A stretch of 64,000 nucleotides of DNA, from the NCBI GenBank assembly GCA_025506515.1, contig CM046451.1, positions 65,055,635 through 65,119,634 of the forward strand, in the 5' to 3' direction. Shown in pieces: positions 44,731-54,692 of this stretch. The stretch comes from Flaveria trinervia. Taxonomy: Eukaryota; Streptophyta; Magnoliopsida; Asterales; Asteraceae. Position 1 is the stretch's first letter, and the number at the start of each line of letters is the position of its first letter. The translations under genes and the position numbers were made by a program. The notes under the pieces are model-generated. The model had not been told where the DNA came from, ran no database searches, and saw nothing but the letters and a program-made list of their open reading frames with translations.

Positions 44731-46745
44731 ATGGCTGATAGATGGTCCATAAATCCAAAGCACAATATATGTGCTCATTTGGACCATACGACTCGGAATG
44801 GAGCCGAGTTTACAGATATTATTGCATTCCTTTGATGCTCTCGGATACATAAAGCCATATCCACACAGTGTACTCCTTACAGGTCGTTACATCAGGCTTT
44901 TTGGGAAAATGCCTCCGTAGATCGTTCACATGAGCCTTACAGCATACGGAGCTCCATTCATGGTCATGACATTGAAATTACAGCAGCTGACATCCAGAGA
45001 GTACTTGATATTGGGCATGATACTGATCAACCCACCAAACTACATCCACTTACAGTTAGAGGTTGCTTCCTCAGGATTAAATATGCTAGGGACATCAACT
45101 CAGGTGTGCTCAACAAGAGCAACCTGTGTCCCCAGTATAAATACTTGGCGCATGTGATCCTGAAGTGTATTGCTTCTCGAAGGGGTGGGTTTGATGACCT
45201 GTCAGACCAGATTCAGAATGCCTATGTGGCGCTGGTGCTGAACCACCCCTTCAACTTCTCAAGCATGATCTTCTCGTATCTGGTGGAGAATCTGGAGGCC
45301 AAGGGGAAGGAGGGTTTTTGTATGTATCCAGATTTCTACAGCTGATCTTTAACGTGAAGCTACCATTACTTCCCAAGGAGAAACATGATGTGGTTGCCCT
45401 CGAGGTTATGGGTGACACGACTTTGGGTCGCATGAGAGTGTATCGGGGCAAGCAGGTAAAGCCCCAGGTAAAAAGGTTGATCGGCCATCTGGAAAATGAA
45501 CGATATGTGGCACCAGGTAGACGCAAATGGCGTCATGATGACAGTGATTCAGATGATGAGAGGTTGTTGCTCCCAGAGCATGATTCAGACGATGATGATA
45601 GTGGGGATGATATGCCTGCTCCAACGAGGCGCACAGCTTCAGATGTTATACCCCCAGTGTCTGCCCCAACAGGCGACATAGCTGAGTCTGTAGGCTTCCA
45701 CCAGGACTTCATACCTGGTGAGGAGGAAGAAGAGTCAGATGAGGAGCCCTTGACGAGGACCGTGGGAAGCAAGGTTGTTCCCACCGAGTATGGACTCCAG
45801 GCGGTTGGTGAACGCCCAAGGATTCGGGAGAGACGACTGTGGATCCCAGCTATGCTCTTGAGTCTACAAGCCGTGTTCTAGGGGGAGCATCCACCTCGAC
45901 TGGATCGAGGAAGAAACGGATGGCTCAGCCCCACGGCCAGAAGAAGAAGAGAAGGAGACTCACCTTCGTACCCAACACAACCACTACATCTACCACCATC
46001 CCTACCACTTCTACAGCCACACCATCCACCACCACAGCCACCACAGCTACCACTACCACTACCACACCTCCCACCACTGTAAATATGCCAACCACCACCA
46101 TATCTTTCACTCCTACATCACCTCCAATATCTCACAGACCCAACCCTATCTTTACCACAACCACCACCACCACTAGCCACCAATCAGGACCCTCATCTAA
46201 TCCTGCACGTATATATGGATCACATCTACCTCAATTTGGGGTAGAGGACCAGCTGTCAGCACTAAACCGTATGGTGATGCGACTGTTAGCTGCTGATGAA
46301 GAGAAGACTGCACAGATCCGACAGCTTGCAGATCTCACTCTGTGCACTCACATCAGATCTTGGAGCAGGATCGGCTAATCAAGGAGCAGGCCCAGCAAAT
46401 AGCTGCTCAGAGCCTCGAGATCGCCCAACTCCAAGAGCATAGAGTCACTTCTGCTAAGAAAATTGAAGAGTTGGAGAATGCTAAGAAGACCATCATGCTC
46501 AAACTTAAAGGATCTAAAGATGAGCCTTTGAAGATTAAAGAGGGAGATGGTGATGAGAGTGATGATGATGATCTGGATGAAATGAAGAGGGTGACGATGA
46601 TGAAGAAGCAGAAGGAGGGGATGCACCTGCATCGGCCACTGCTACAGGTCAAGAGAACAGGACTAAGAACAGACAAGATTAATCAGCCTTTACCTCTGCC
46701 CCTACAAGTGATGAAACCTTGATACAAGAAAAAAGTAAAGATTAG
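44731..46745 (+). pseudogene. R8 accessory ORF1
   Basis: ATG 44731 (MADRWSINPKHNICAHLD). Conserved domain: HPLTVRGCFLRIKYARDIN, GVLNKSNLCPQYKYLAHVIL, LNHPFNFSSMIFSYLVENLE, a LPLLPKEKHDVVALEVM segment and GRMRVYRGKQVKPQVKRLIG; acidic run DSDDDDSGDD; Thr tract 45975-46170; ALNRMVMRLLAADEEKTAQIRQL coiled-coil (46255-46330) continuing IAQLQEHRV..KKIEELENAKK; acidic tail. TAG at 46743-46745. Frameshifts at about 44835, 44945, 45340, 45830 and 46370. No hydrophobic helix or signal peptide; looks like a soluble, partly disordered protein. Confidence 0.82.
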
Positions 46746-46881
46746 ATGATTATGTATTTATCTTCTTTTGTATTTGAATCATGTAATTGAACACAATGTA
46801 CTTAATGTTTATATTATTTTAATGCCTTTCTGTTTGATGAATTACTAATGATTTATGTGTGAAATGTTTTAAATCAAACAG

Positions 46882-48085
46882 ATCAAAATTACCAAAGATA
46901 TGAGTTTGACATTGCTCCCCTTCAGCAGGTCAAGTCTCAGCTAACAATGATTCTTGATCTGCAAGGGATAGTCAGAAGTTCAGTTAATTATACCCCTGAA
47001 GAAGGGGAAATAATTCATGACTTATCAAATGAGCAACTCGCAGAGCTTTTCGAGCTAAATCCAGATGAAATAGTAAAAAATGCTCCGACATGCGATTCGA
47101 CTAGTGACGAAGAGTTCAACGATGTTGATGAGGTAGAGATCGAAGATGTCACTGCCGAGGAGTACCCTTAGTACGCTGACAATAAGGGTAATATGGTCCC
47201 CAATCTGGGTGAATCCCTTGTCAACGATACTATTGAGGTGTTAAACAATATGGAGCAAGAAACAGAGAAAGCAGAAGACACAGCCCAAGCCTCAAATGAT
47301 GATGTTGACATTCGAAAGGCTGAGTGGGCTGCATGTTTTGAAGAAGTTAGAGCCCAACGTACTACACCAAAGAAGGATTCCTACACCAAACTCTACAGAG
47401 TCAAGAAACATCATAAGGTGTCAGGTGGGATTATAGCATGGGCATATTTTGATGACCTTAAAGTCTATGCAGTTAAGAAGGAGAAGGGCATAGAGTATTT
47501 TAGGTTTCCACATGATCTAAAGACTCTACCAGGTTTTGAGCTCAACCAGCTGGCCAAACTAAAGCTTTTGTATGCTGGCTCGAGGAAGATATCAAGCTGG
47601 TTTGAAGCTGCCCGAAAGAAGGAGTACCACACTAGACAGGTTAACTTCAGACCTCAACAGCCTACTAGGTATATCAGAAGGTCTGAGGTTGATGCCATTA
47701 CTGGCAAGCCGAAGATAGTGTTGAAGTGGAATCCTCCGCGCACAATGTCGAGAATCCCACTCAGGGAAATGCCACAGGATTTTACTCCACACTTAAGTGG
47801 TGGTACTATGATTGGAGAACAGCTAAAGCGGTCATAGTCTTAAGCAAAGAAGGACAAATGAATACTATCAGGGTATTCGACCCGATGTGGCTTACAAACT
47901 TGTCAGAAAGTGATGTATATATGCTATACAAGTGGCCACTGTTCTATGATACGCAAGATATTGTACAAGCTCTTCAGTTCTAGAACGTTATAAGACTCTG
48001 CTTCACGTTTGAGATTCACACGGGAGTCACAACAGAGGAGAAGTACAAGAAATACGAGGAGGTTATGCAGAAAACAAGAGATTAG
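46882..48085 (+). pseudogene. R8 accessory ORF2
   Basis: Homology begins after TTTTAAATCAAACAG (AG at 46880-46881); upstream in this frame is a stop and no ATG, so a spliced start is plausible. Segments: FQQVKSQLTMILDLQGIVR, EVEIEDVTAEEYP then TAG, KLYRVKKHHKVSGGIIAWAYF, EYFRFPHDLKTLPGFELNQL, RRSEVDAITGKPKIVLKW, WYYDWRTAKAVIVL, FDPMWLTNLSESDVYMLYKW, TAG at 47983 and the final TAG at 48083-48085, 15 bases before the polypurine tract. About 400 codons; function unknown; the most intact copy. Confidence 0.75.
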
Positions 48086-48098
48086 AGAGATCTAGGTC

Positions 48099-48110
48099 CA
48101 AGGGGGAGTT
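48099..48110 (+). other. R8 polypurine tract
   Basis: CAAGGGGGAGTT abutting the 3' LTR TGTTGATACATG. Confidence 0.9.
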
Positions 48111-48839
48111 TGTTGATACATGTATGTCCCTAGATCATAATATGAAATGTAATAGATCTTGTTTGCCTGATTCTGGTGTAATTTGATATGACTAATGAAA
48201 TGATATTGGGTGTTTGTGATTTGTAATGATTAATATTTCATTAATAAGTTGATATTAAATTAATTAATTAGGTTAGTGATTGGTTGAATGTTTACATATA
48301 ATGTTTACTAATTAATACATTCAAATTTAAAATAATGAAGTTATCATGCGAATGGCCCATGCGAATGGACCATAAGCATGAACACCTTCATATGAATGAC
48401 TCAGTCGCACGACTAAACATGAGACTGGATCAGTCGTATGATTGTAACATAAGATTGGCTCAGTCGCACGACTGAACACTCAGTCGTGCGAATGAATCAA
48501 CAGCATGGTTCAATCGCACGACTAAACCATACTAATGGTTCAGTCGCACGATTGAATAATACCAACCTATAAATTCAACTCAATTCGTGAAAAATAAGAC
48601 TCTCAATCAATTACGATTCCAGACGTACCCTAGCCGTCCAGAAACCTCCCAATTCGTTCTCGAAGTTCATAAAGCACATTAGATCTATTTCCAATCGATT
48701 TCTAACGTTAGTTTCAATTCTTTATTGATTCTTTGTGTGTTCTCACTGATTGGATCGCCAATCAAATAGGATTCCGCACTATTTGATCCGGTTTACACGC
48801 TAATCTCCAGGTATTTCGTTCAAATACCAGGTCCTAACA
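48111..48839 (+). repeat. R8 3' LTR
   Basis: 729 bases, TGTTGATACATG to CAGGTCCTAACA, same layout as the 5' copy (palindromes 48345-48560, TATA 48565-48574, U5 hairpins 48747-48787). CTTTT duplication follows at 48840-48844. Confidence 0.95.
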
Positions 48840-49714
48840 CTTTTCATCATAAAACGTGTCAAGGATGTGGTTTTTGAATTTAGTTCCTTGATCATATCTT
48901 ATGGTCTTGAACTTGTGATCACATTGATTCTCAAATGTCAGAATGAATTTTTTTCAAGATCTTAGGAGTCTCATCCTTTGTTCTAAGGAAGAAGACCCAA
49001 GTGAATCTTATGAAACCATCGATGGTCACTAAACAATATGTGGTCCTTCCTAGACTCATTACCCAGGTTTGACCAAAGAGATCCATGTGTAATAAGTGTT
49101 GGGGAGTAATGATGGAGTTAATTTCTTTTGGTTTGTGAGACACCTTGGGTTTCTTCCCTTTCAGGCATGTAACACACTGATCATTACTTGTAAAATCTTT
49201 CTTTGGCATTCCAGCAACCAAATCATTCTTAATAAATGTATTCATGTTCTTAAAGTTTACATGGCACATTCTTTTATGCCAAATAAAAGAATCATCCCTA
49301 TTTGCCTTAGATCGAAAGCAAGTAACCTATCCTAAAGGGGATTTTTCTGCAAATCAATCATGTACATGTTCCCTTTCATGGTGGCTTTAAGTAGGATATG
49401 CTCTTGAGAAATGACCACCCGGGCTTGAGAACAATGCACTCATGCTCAGTGAAGAGCATGTTATGTCTTTGATCACAATACTAGGATACACTGAGTAATT
49501 TGTATGCAAGCTCATTGACAAAGTTTGCCTTTTCAATGTCGAGCTTACCATTTATAACCTTACCCCGTACAGTAATGTAGCCACTTGCATCTCCTAAAGC
49601 AACGAGCCCTCTATCAATTTTCGTAGAGTTTTAGAGCAAAGAGCCATTGCCTGTCATGTGTCTAGAACAACCACTATCAATGATCCATACATTCCTCCTA
49701 GTCTTTAGTTGTGC
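48840..49714 (-). pseudogene. R7 protease and integrase, N-terminal part
   Basis: Minus strand from 49714, in phase 0 after an AG: AQLKTRRNVWIIDSGCSRHMTG (quoted in part: WIIDSGCSRHMTG, about 49648-49683), then a pre-integrase box MCHVNFKNMNTFIKND and CVTCLKGKKPKVSH, core LLHMDLFGQTWVMS, TIDGFIRFTWVFFLRTKDET and KTIRYDQGTKFKN. The first core Asp is in TIDGF; the second core motif reads YDQGTKF for SDNGTEF. Continues at 34884. Confidence 0.85.
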
Positions 49715-50119
49715 CTACATTAAAGAGAGATGGATAATTACATTTGGAAACCCAGGCATCATTGTTCTTGGGCTTGTCAAAGTGAACTGAAGACAATGCA
49801 ACAATGATTGATCCTATGTTCAGATTTTGAGGATCATCTCTTATTGTTGATGAAGAACTTTCAGTCACATCTTCTTCCATTATCTTTCATAACATCTTTG
49901 GAAGTTTAGACTTGACCTTTAACACTTCAGAAATTTTGACAACTTCAGATGTGTTGGAGACTAGACCTTTAGAAGACTTGCCTTCACTATAGGAAGCTTT
50001 AGTTCTTCAGAAGCATTCCTTTCTTCTGAGACCAAATTTTCCTCTGAATGAAAGTTTTCACTTGTCTTCTTTTCTACTTTGGACCTTCTGAAGGGAAGAG
50101 ATTTTCCTTTTGAAGCTAT

Positions 50120-50215
50120 CTTCTTCTTCTTCTTATTCTCCCTCTTCTTCTTCTATTCTCCCTCTTCTTCTTCTTCTTCTTCTTCTTCTTATTCTCCTTC
50201 TTCTTCTTGGTAATG
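50120..50215 (-). repeat. (CTT)n microsatellite in R7 gag
   Basis: Runs of CTT broken by TATTCTCC, coding for Lys/Glu/Arg-rich peptide on the minus strand. Recent slippage is likely as R9 and R2 have no such tract. Confidence 0.85.
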
Positions 50216-50675
50216 TGGATAGTGCTTTTAGGATTGTAGAAGTATCCTGGCAAGATGAGAAGTACTATCACATATAGCAGTGGTACATAACTATTCAGCC
50301 TTCCTTTCTTCACTGGTATAAGTTAGACATGAAATAGAACTCTTGGTATAGGAGTTCATAGTTGAACCTTTACCTTTCATCACTATAAATCCTGCAGAGA
50401 TAAAGACTTGTTTCTGCTTGGAGTTTGAAAGTGGCCTTGATCTCTTGAGCCTTCTTTGATCTTCTCTTAGCTGATCAAATGAAGTTCTTCATCTTGGACT
50501 TTGTCATCCCTAGTTCTTTCCTCTCCAATAGTAACCGTTCTTAGGATGTTCTTCTTCACTCATCTCAAATCTATCCTTCACTATCTCCTCTTCATACTTT
50601 TCGTGAGTAGGGTCTATGAGGGCAATCTCATCTTGACTAGTACCACACCTTGGAGATCTTACAAATAGCGGAGTG

Positions 50676-50680
50676 TATGG
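50676..50680. repeat. Target-site duplication TATGG, left copy (R9 into R7)
   Basis: TATGG here and at 62077-62081. Removing R9 and one copy joins R7 gag in frame (FTEIAPP/YTPLFV). Confidence 0.95.
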
Positions 50681-51391
50681 TGTTGCACCCTGAAAGGATC
50701 ATACATGCCAACTCAATGGGTGATTTGATGATTGCTTTGCTGGAATCCCTTTAAGTCCAAGAAGAAATGCGGATGAAGATTCTGCAAAGAAAAAGAACAA
50801 AGGTTGTCTTCCGTATTTGTCAATGCGGAAGACATAAAACAAATACTAACAAGTATTTGTTCTTCCGCATTGACAAATGCGGAAGAGTAAAAGTTAATGC
50901 GGACAAGACTTTGACCATCCGCATTCGTCAAATGCGGATGACCGAACAAATATGCATAAGTATTTGTTCATCCGCATTAACCAAGTGGATGACTAACATA
51001 CTAATGCGGATGATTAAGTGAAGAAATGCTAATCAAGTTAACTCATCCGCATTTGTCAATGCTGATGAACAAGCAAAGATGCGGATCAATACTTAGAGTA
51101 GTTCTGATGTAATAGGTGAGGGATAGTTTAGTCATTTTGTAACATGCATCTTGTTTACCTATAAATGGAATAGATAACCTCGTACCTGAGGTGACGACAG
51201 ATAGACATAGAGAATTTTTGTTGTAATTATTCTTTGTAATTCATCAACTTTCATATATACAATACAAAAGCATTTATGAGTAATTTTCTTGCATTGAATG
51301 TTCTTTGATTGTTTCTTTCCGCCATTCAGTCACTAACTTGATTACCATATTCGATTCACAGTAAGAATTTCAATCTTACTCAACCCAGTCA
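50681..51391 (+). repeat. R9 5' LTR
   Basis: 711 bases, TGTTGCACCCTGAAAGG to CTCAACCCAGTCA. 50810-51075 holds about ten units of the dyad TCCGCATTTGTCAATGCGGA. TATA box CCTATAAATGG at 51158-51168. Confidence 0.95.
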
Positions 51392-51393
51392 TT

Positions 51394-51405
51394 TGGTATT
51401 AGTGC
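51394..51405 (+). other. R9 primer-binding site
   Basis: TGGTATTAGTGC then TTTGGCTCTC; two mismatches to TGGTATCAGAGC, probably decay. Confidence 0.8.
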
Positions 51406-51645
51406 TTTGGCTCTCGATTCTCTTTTAGATCTTTGCAAGAACTGAATAGAATTCGATTGATCAGGTAATCGAGTTCCTAGTAGTATATATCATTATCTCT
51501 ACTTAGTAAACAACAAAAATACTCCTGTCAACCGCAAGAAAATCATTATAAATCCAGATTTAATTCTGAACTCCGAACGAACTGCTTGAACAAGTTGGTC
51601 TAATCAATCATAAAATAAACTAAATCTATATTTACACAAGTTAAA

Positions 51646-52920
51646 ATGGATTCTAACAGTTACTTAGAACTTGATCATACACCTAAACCTCCCATGCTTA
51701 AACACAAATCTGAGTTTGAACAATGGCGAATAAGGTTTAGAAATTATATCACAGGTGTAGATCCTGATTTCTGGATATCAATATGCAAGGGTCCACACTT
51801 CCATATTACTCAGTATGTAGATCAAGCTGCAATATACAAAATTGCTAGAATACTCATTGAAGATTTAACTCTTGATGAAGAAGACTATAAGAAAATCAAG
51901 TTTGACCTCAAAGCTTATTCAATTTTCACTCAAGCACTCAAGATGGATGTGCTGAAAAGATTGGAGAAGTATGGAACTGCAAAAGCTGGGTGGGATGCAC
52001 TAAAAATCATGTGTGAAGGAAGCAATGAGGTGGTTGAAATCAACAAGGATAAGCTTGTTAATCAGTATGAAACGTTCCACCACACCAAGGGAGAATCAAT
52101 ATCTAAACAACTACACAGATTTGTACAGTTAGTAAATGACTTGGAAATCATGGGAGTCACTTAGAAGATTAAAGAATTAAACAAGAAAATTCTTCACAGT
52201 CTCCCTGAAAGCTGGAAATAGAATGTAACCATGCTGAAAATTAATCTTGATCTTGAGAGTACTATTTTAGACATCATGATAGCCAAAATTGAAGCTTTAG
52301 AACTTGATGAAAGAAGCAGAAATCTTGGTGGACCAAGAGTGATTGAGGCTTACAAACTTCCATGAGAATCTCAATATGTGGAAAATGCCTTCATCACCGA
52401 GGAAGATGATTTTATCTTATCAAGAGATCAAATGAACAACACTGGGTTCATTACAACTCCACCAATCAATCATCCATCAATCTCATCTCAAACACCTAAA
52501 GTCTCTGCTGCTCCTCCAACCACTCCTGATGATATGGAGGAAATGGATCTACAATGGCAAATGGCCATGATTGCCATGAGAGCAAAGAAATTATTCAAAA
52601 AACGAAGAAAGCTGAGCCTAAATGAAAATACAAAAGTTGGATATGATAAATCCAAGGTGAAATGCTTCAACTGTGGCATGGTTGGCCACATCTCAAGAGA
52701 GTGCAATGCCCCCAAGAGAAACAACTATCAAAGGAACTCTCCAGGCCAATCATCATCACAACCTAACTCAAGCTATCACTTCAACAACCAACCACAATAG
52801 TATCATCATTCCCATCATCAACACACTTATCAGAATCAACCCCAGCTAACAAATCAAGCTCATGGAAGCACTCAGCCTTCTGCCAGTGCCCTAGTGATAA
52901 AGCAAGATGGGGTATGTGAC
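51646..52920 (+). pseudogene. R9 gag N-terminal region
   Basis: ATG 51646 (MDSNSYLELDHTPKPP). UBN2-like domain: EFEQWRIRFRNYI, LIEDLTLDEEDYKKIKFDLKAYS, KYGTAKAGWDALKIMCEG, TAG at 52162; SLPESWK then TAG. Knuckle CFNCGMVGHISREC at about 52663-52704, complete. Gln/His/Asn-rich tail and LVIKQDGVCD before TAG at 52921. Three or four stops, otherwise well kept. Confidence 0.9.
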
Positions 52921-54692
52921 TAGAGTGTGTATGTAGAGGAAGTCAAGCCCCAATTTCAAAATCATGCTCTCATGGCTCACATCAACGATGGACCATCTCC
53001 AATGCCTACTGAGGTAAAATCTAACCTTTGTAGTGAAAAATGCATTAATGAATTGCAAGGTTATATGAAGCATAACCATAAACTGGCTCATAAAATCAAA
53101 GAAGAAAAGATAAAGTCAGAGATGATGAATAGAGAAATAAAAGCTTTGAAATCAAAACTAAATCTCTCATCTCTGACATAGAAAAACTGCATGGTGAGAA
53201 GTACACTTTTGCAACTGAGAATGAGCTACTTACTGAAAAGTTAGCTCAATCTAAGGCTCAACAATCTATGACTGAAGTGGAACTTGAAAAGATTCAAATG
53301 TCTTCAGTCAAGCTGCAAGAGATTCTTGATTCCCAAAAGGATCCAAAGGACATGTCAGGGATTGGGTATAATTCATGTCCTCCACCATCCAATGACAACT
53401 ACATTGTCATGCCTGAATCTGTCTCACTCACTGAAGCAATTGAAACTAAAACTATAGAACCTAAATCTGTAGTAAAACAGGTGACCAATCCTCAAAACAA
53501 ACCTCATGTTTATATTGAAACAAATGAGGATAAAATCAAGTTTGGTCACCCAATCAAAATCAAAGAGTGTTGAGACAAGACAGTGAGTGTCATGAAACCA
53601 TCAAGCCTTGTAAAAGCAATTGTCCCTTTTATAAAATTCATACCCTTTGTGTTACAAGGTAAAAAGAAATACGTGAAGTTAGTGAAACCCACTGCTGACA
53701 ACAGTTCTGATAATGAGATCATATCTTCAAACAATTTAACCAAATCAGAAAAGGTTTCACTACAAAAGAAACAAACAAGATTACTGAGTTCAACACCTAA
53801 AACATTATCAGATCCTCAGTCTTCAAGATTAAGGCAGGGAGTTGGGTTTGATATCTGTAACAACGAACATGTTAACCAGTTTGAAAAAGAGGTGAGAAAT
53901 GGGTTGAAGAAACAAAAACAGCCCAGAAAATCAAACAAAGGTAGTGTTGTGAAACAAACTACAAAAATGGTTGATTCTGATTCATCCCCTAAAGAAAAGA
54001 AGGTGACTCATCAAAAGAAAATATCAGTTGAGTCACACAAGGAAAAATCTGATTCAAGAAACAAACAAATGTATTGTGACATTTGTGAAATGTTCAATCA
54101 CAAAAAGATGAATGTTTTTTAATCAATATTGTTCTATCTGTGACATGAGTAATCACTCCACCAAAAACTACTATTTCAATAAGTATTGTTCAGTCTATGA
54201 TATGAACAATCATAATGCATCTGATTGTTACTTCAATCAAAAGGGTTTGAGAATTCCCCAACGCAAGCCCATCTCAAAAACATCCACTATCACACATTCT
54301 TTCAGACCTCATTTTTACAATGATCAATCTTGGACTTCTAGATCAACAAATGATAGAAACACTTTGAAGAAATTATGGAAGGGTCAAAGAAAACATCTTA
54401 CAATGAAACACAAAACTAACCTTCCAAAACAAAAACCAACTTTTGATAATGAAAAATGAGATAAATTTCTACATAGGAACAGAGACCAACGATTTCATTA
54501 CTCATCTGAATCTTTAGTGGATGTTGATGACATGACTCACCTAATTCATTACCAAAATTCTCCGAGGACACCTCCAACTAAACCACAATTTAGAGGAATA
54601 TACCAAGAAGTCACCATCATGAATAGGAACGGGACACCCCAAGACCATCATGTCTTGGGTTCCTTATTCTAATTAGTTCTTTTTGTTTGCAA
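52921..54692 (+). pseudogene. R9 gag C-terminal region: coiled-coil and tandem knuckles
   Basis: SVYVEEVKPQF, LCSEKCINELQGYMKHNHKL (coiled-coil to about 53260), GIGYNSCPPPSND, KAIVPFIKFIPFV region, Lys/Ser-rich segments, then tandem units of C-X2-C-X4-H-X4-C type at 54070-54230: CDICEMFNHKKMNVF, CSICDMSNHSTKNYYF, CSVYDMNNHNASDCYF. Ends MSWVPYSN with TAG at 54673 or so, then TTCTTTTTGTTTGCAA, where the acceptor AG of R2 is AA. Confidence 0.75.

Larger units (their letters stand above)
34885..48839 (+). mobile_element. R8: full-length family I Sirevirus-like Copia element (13,955 bp)
   Basis: Complete: LTRs at 34885-35614 and 48111-48839, primer site, gag, pol, internal polypurine tract, conserved spacer, regulatory arrays, accessory ORF1 and ORF2, polypurine tract, and perfect CTTTT duplications. 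By eye the two LTRs differ at about 30 to 35 of 730 positions. Coding regions have stops and frameshifts, so it is dead or dependent on helpers. The best template in the window for family I. Confidence 0.95.
49715..50680 (-). pseudogene. R7 gag C-terminal region
   Basis: Reads on from 62077 across R9: YTPLFVRSPRCGTSQDEIALIDP (quote shortened: TPLFVRSPRCGTSQ), then EEIVKDRFEMSEEEHPKNG, a Lys/Arg-rich tract from (CTT)n at 50120-50215, and the end DAWVSKCN followed by CTCTCTTTAATGTAG. The final part corresponds to the MAWVPxxN end of Sirevirus Gag. Stops and shifts present. Confidence 0.7.

Noticed and set aside
44731..48085. Calling the accessory ORFs a true viral envelope gene
   Set aside because: No signal peptide, membrane helix or fusion-type motif is visible; the term is historical only.
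52914..52920. Firm donor GATGG/GTATGT for family II gag intron
   Set aside because: Phase fits in R9 and R2, but the bases also encode a conserved Gag segment (DGVCDWS type), so coding constraint alone may explain it.
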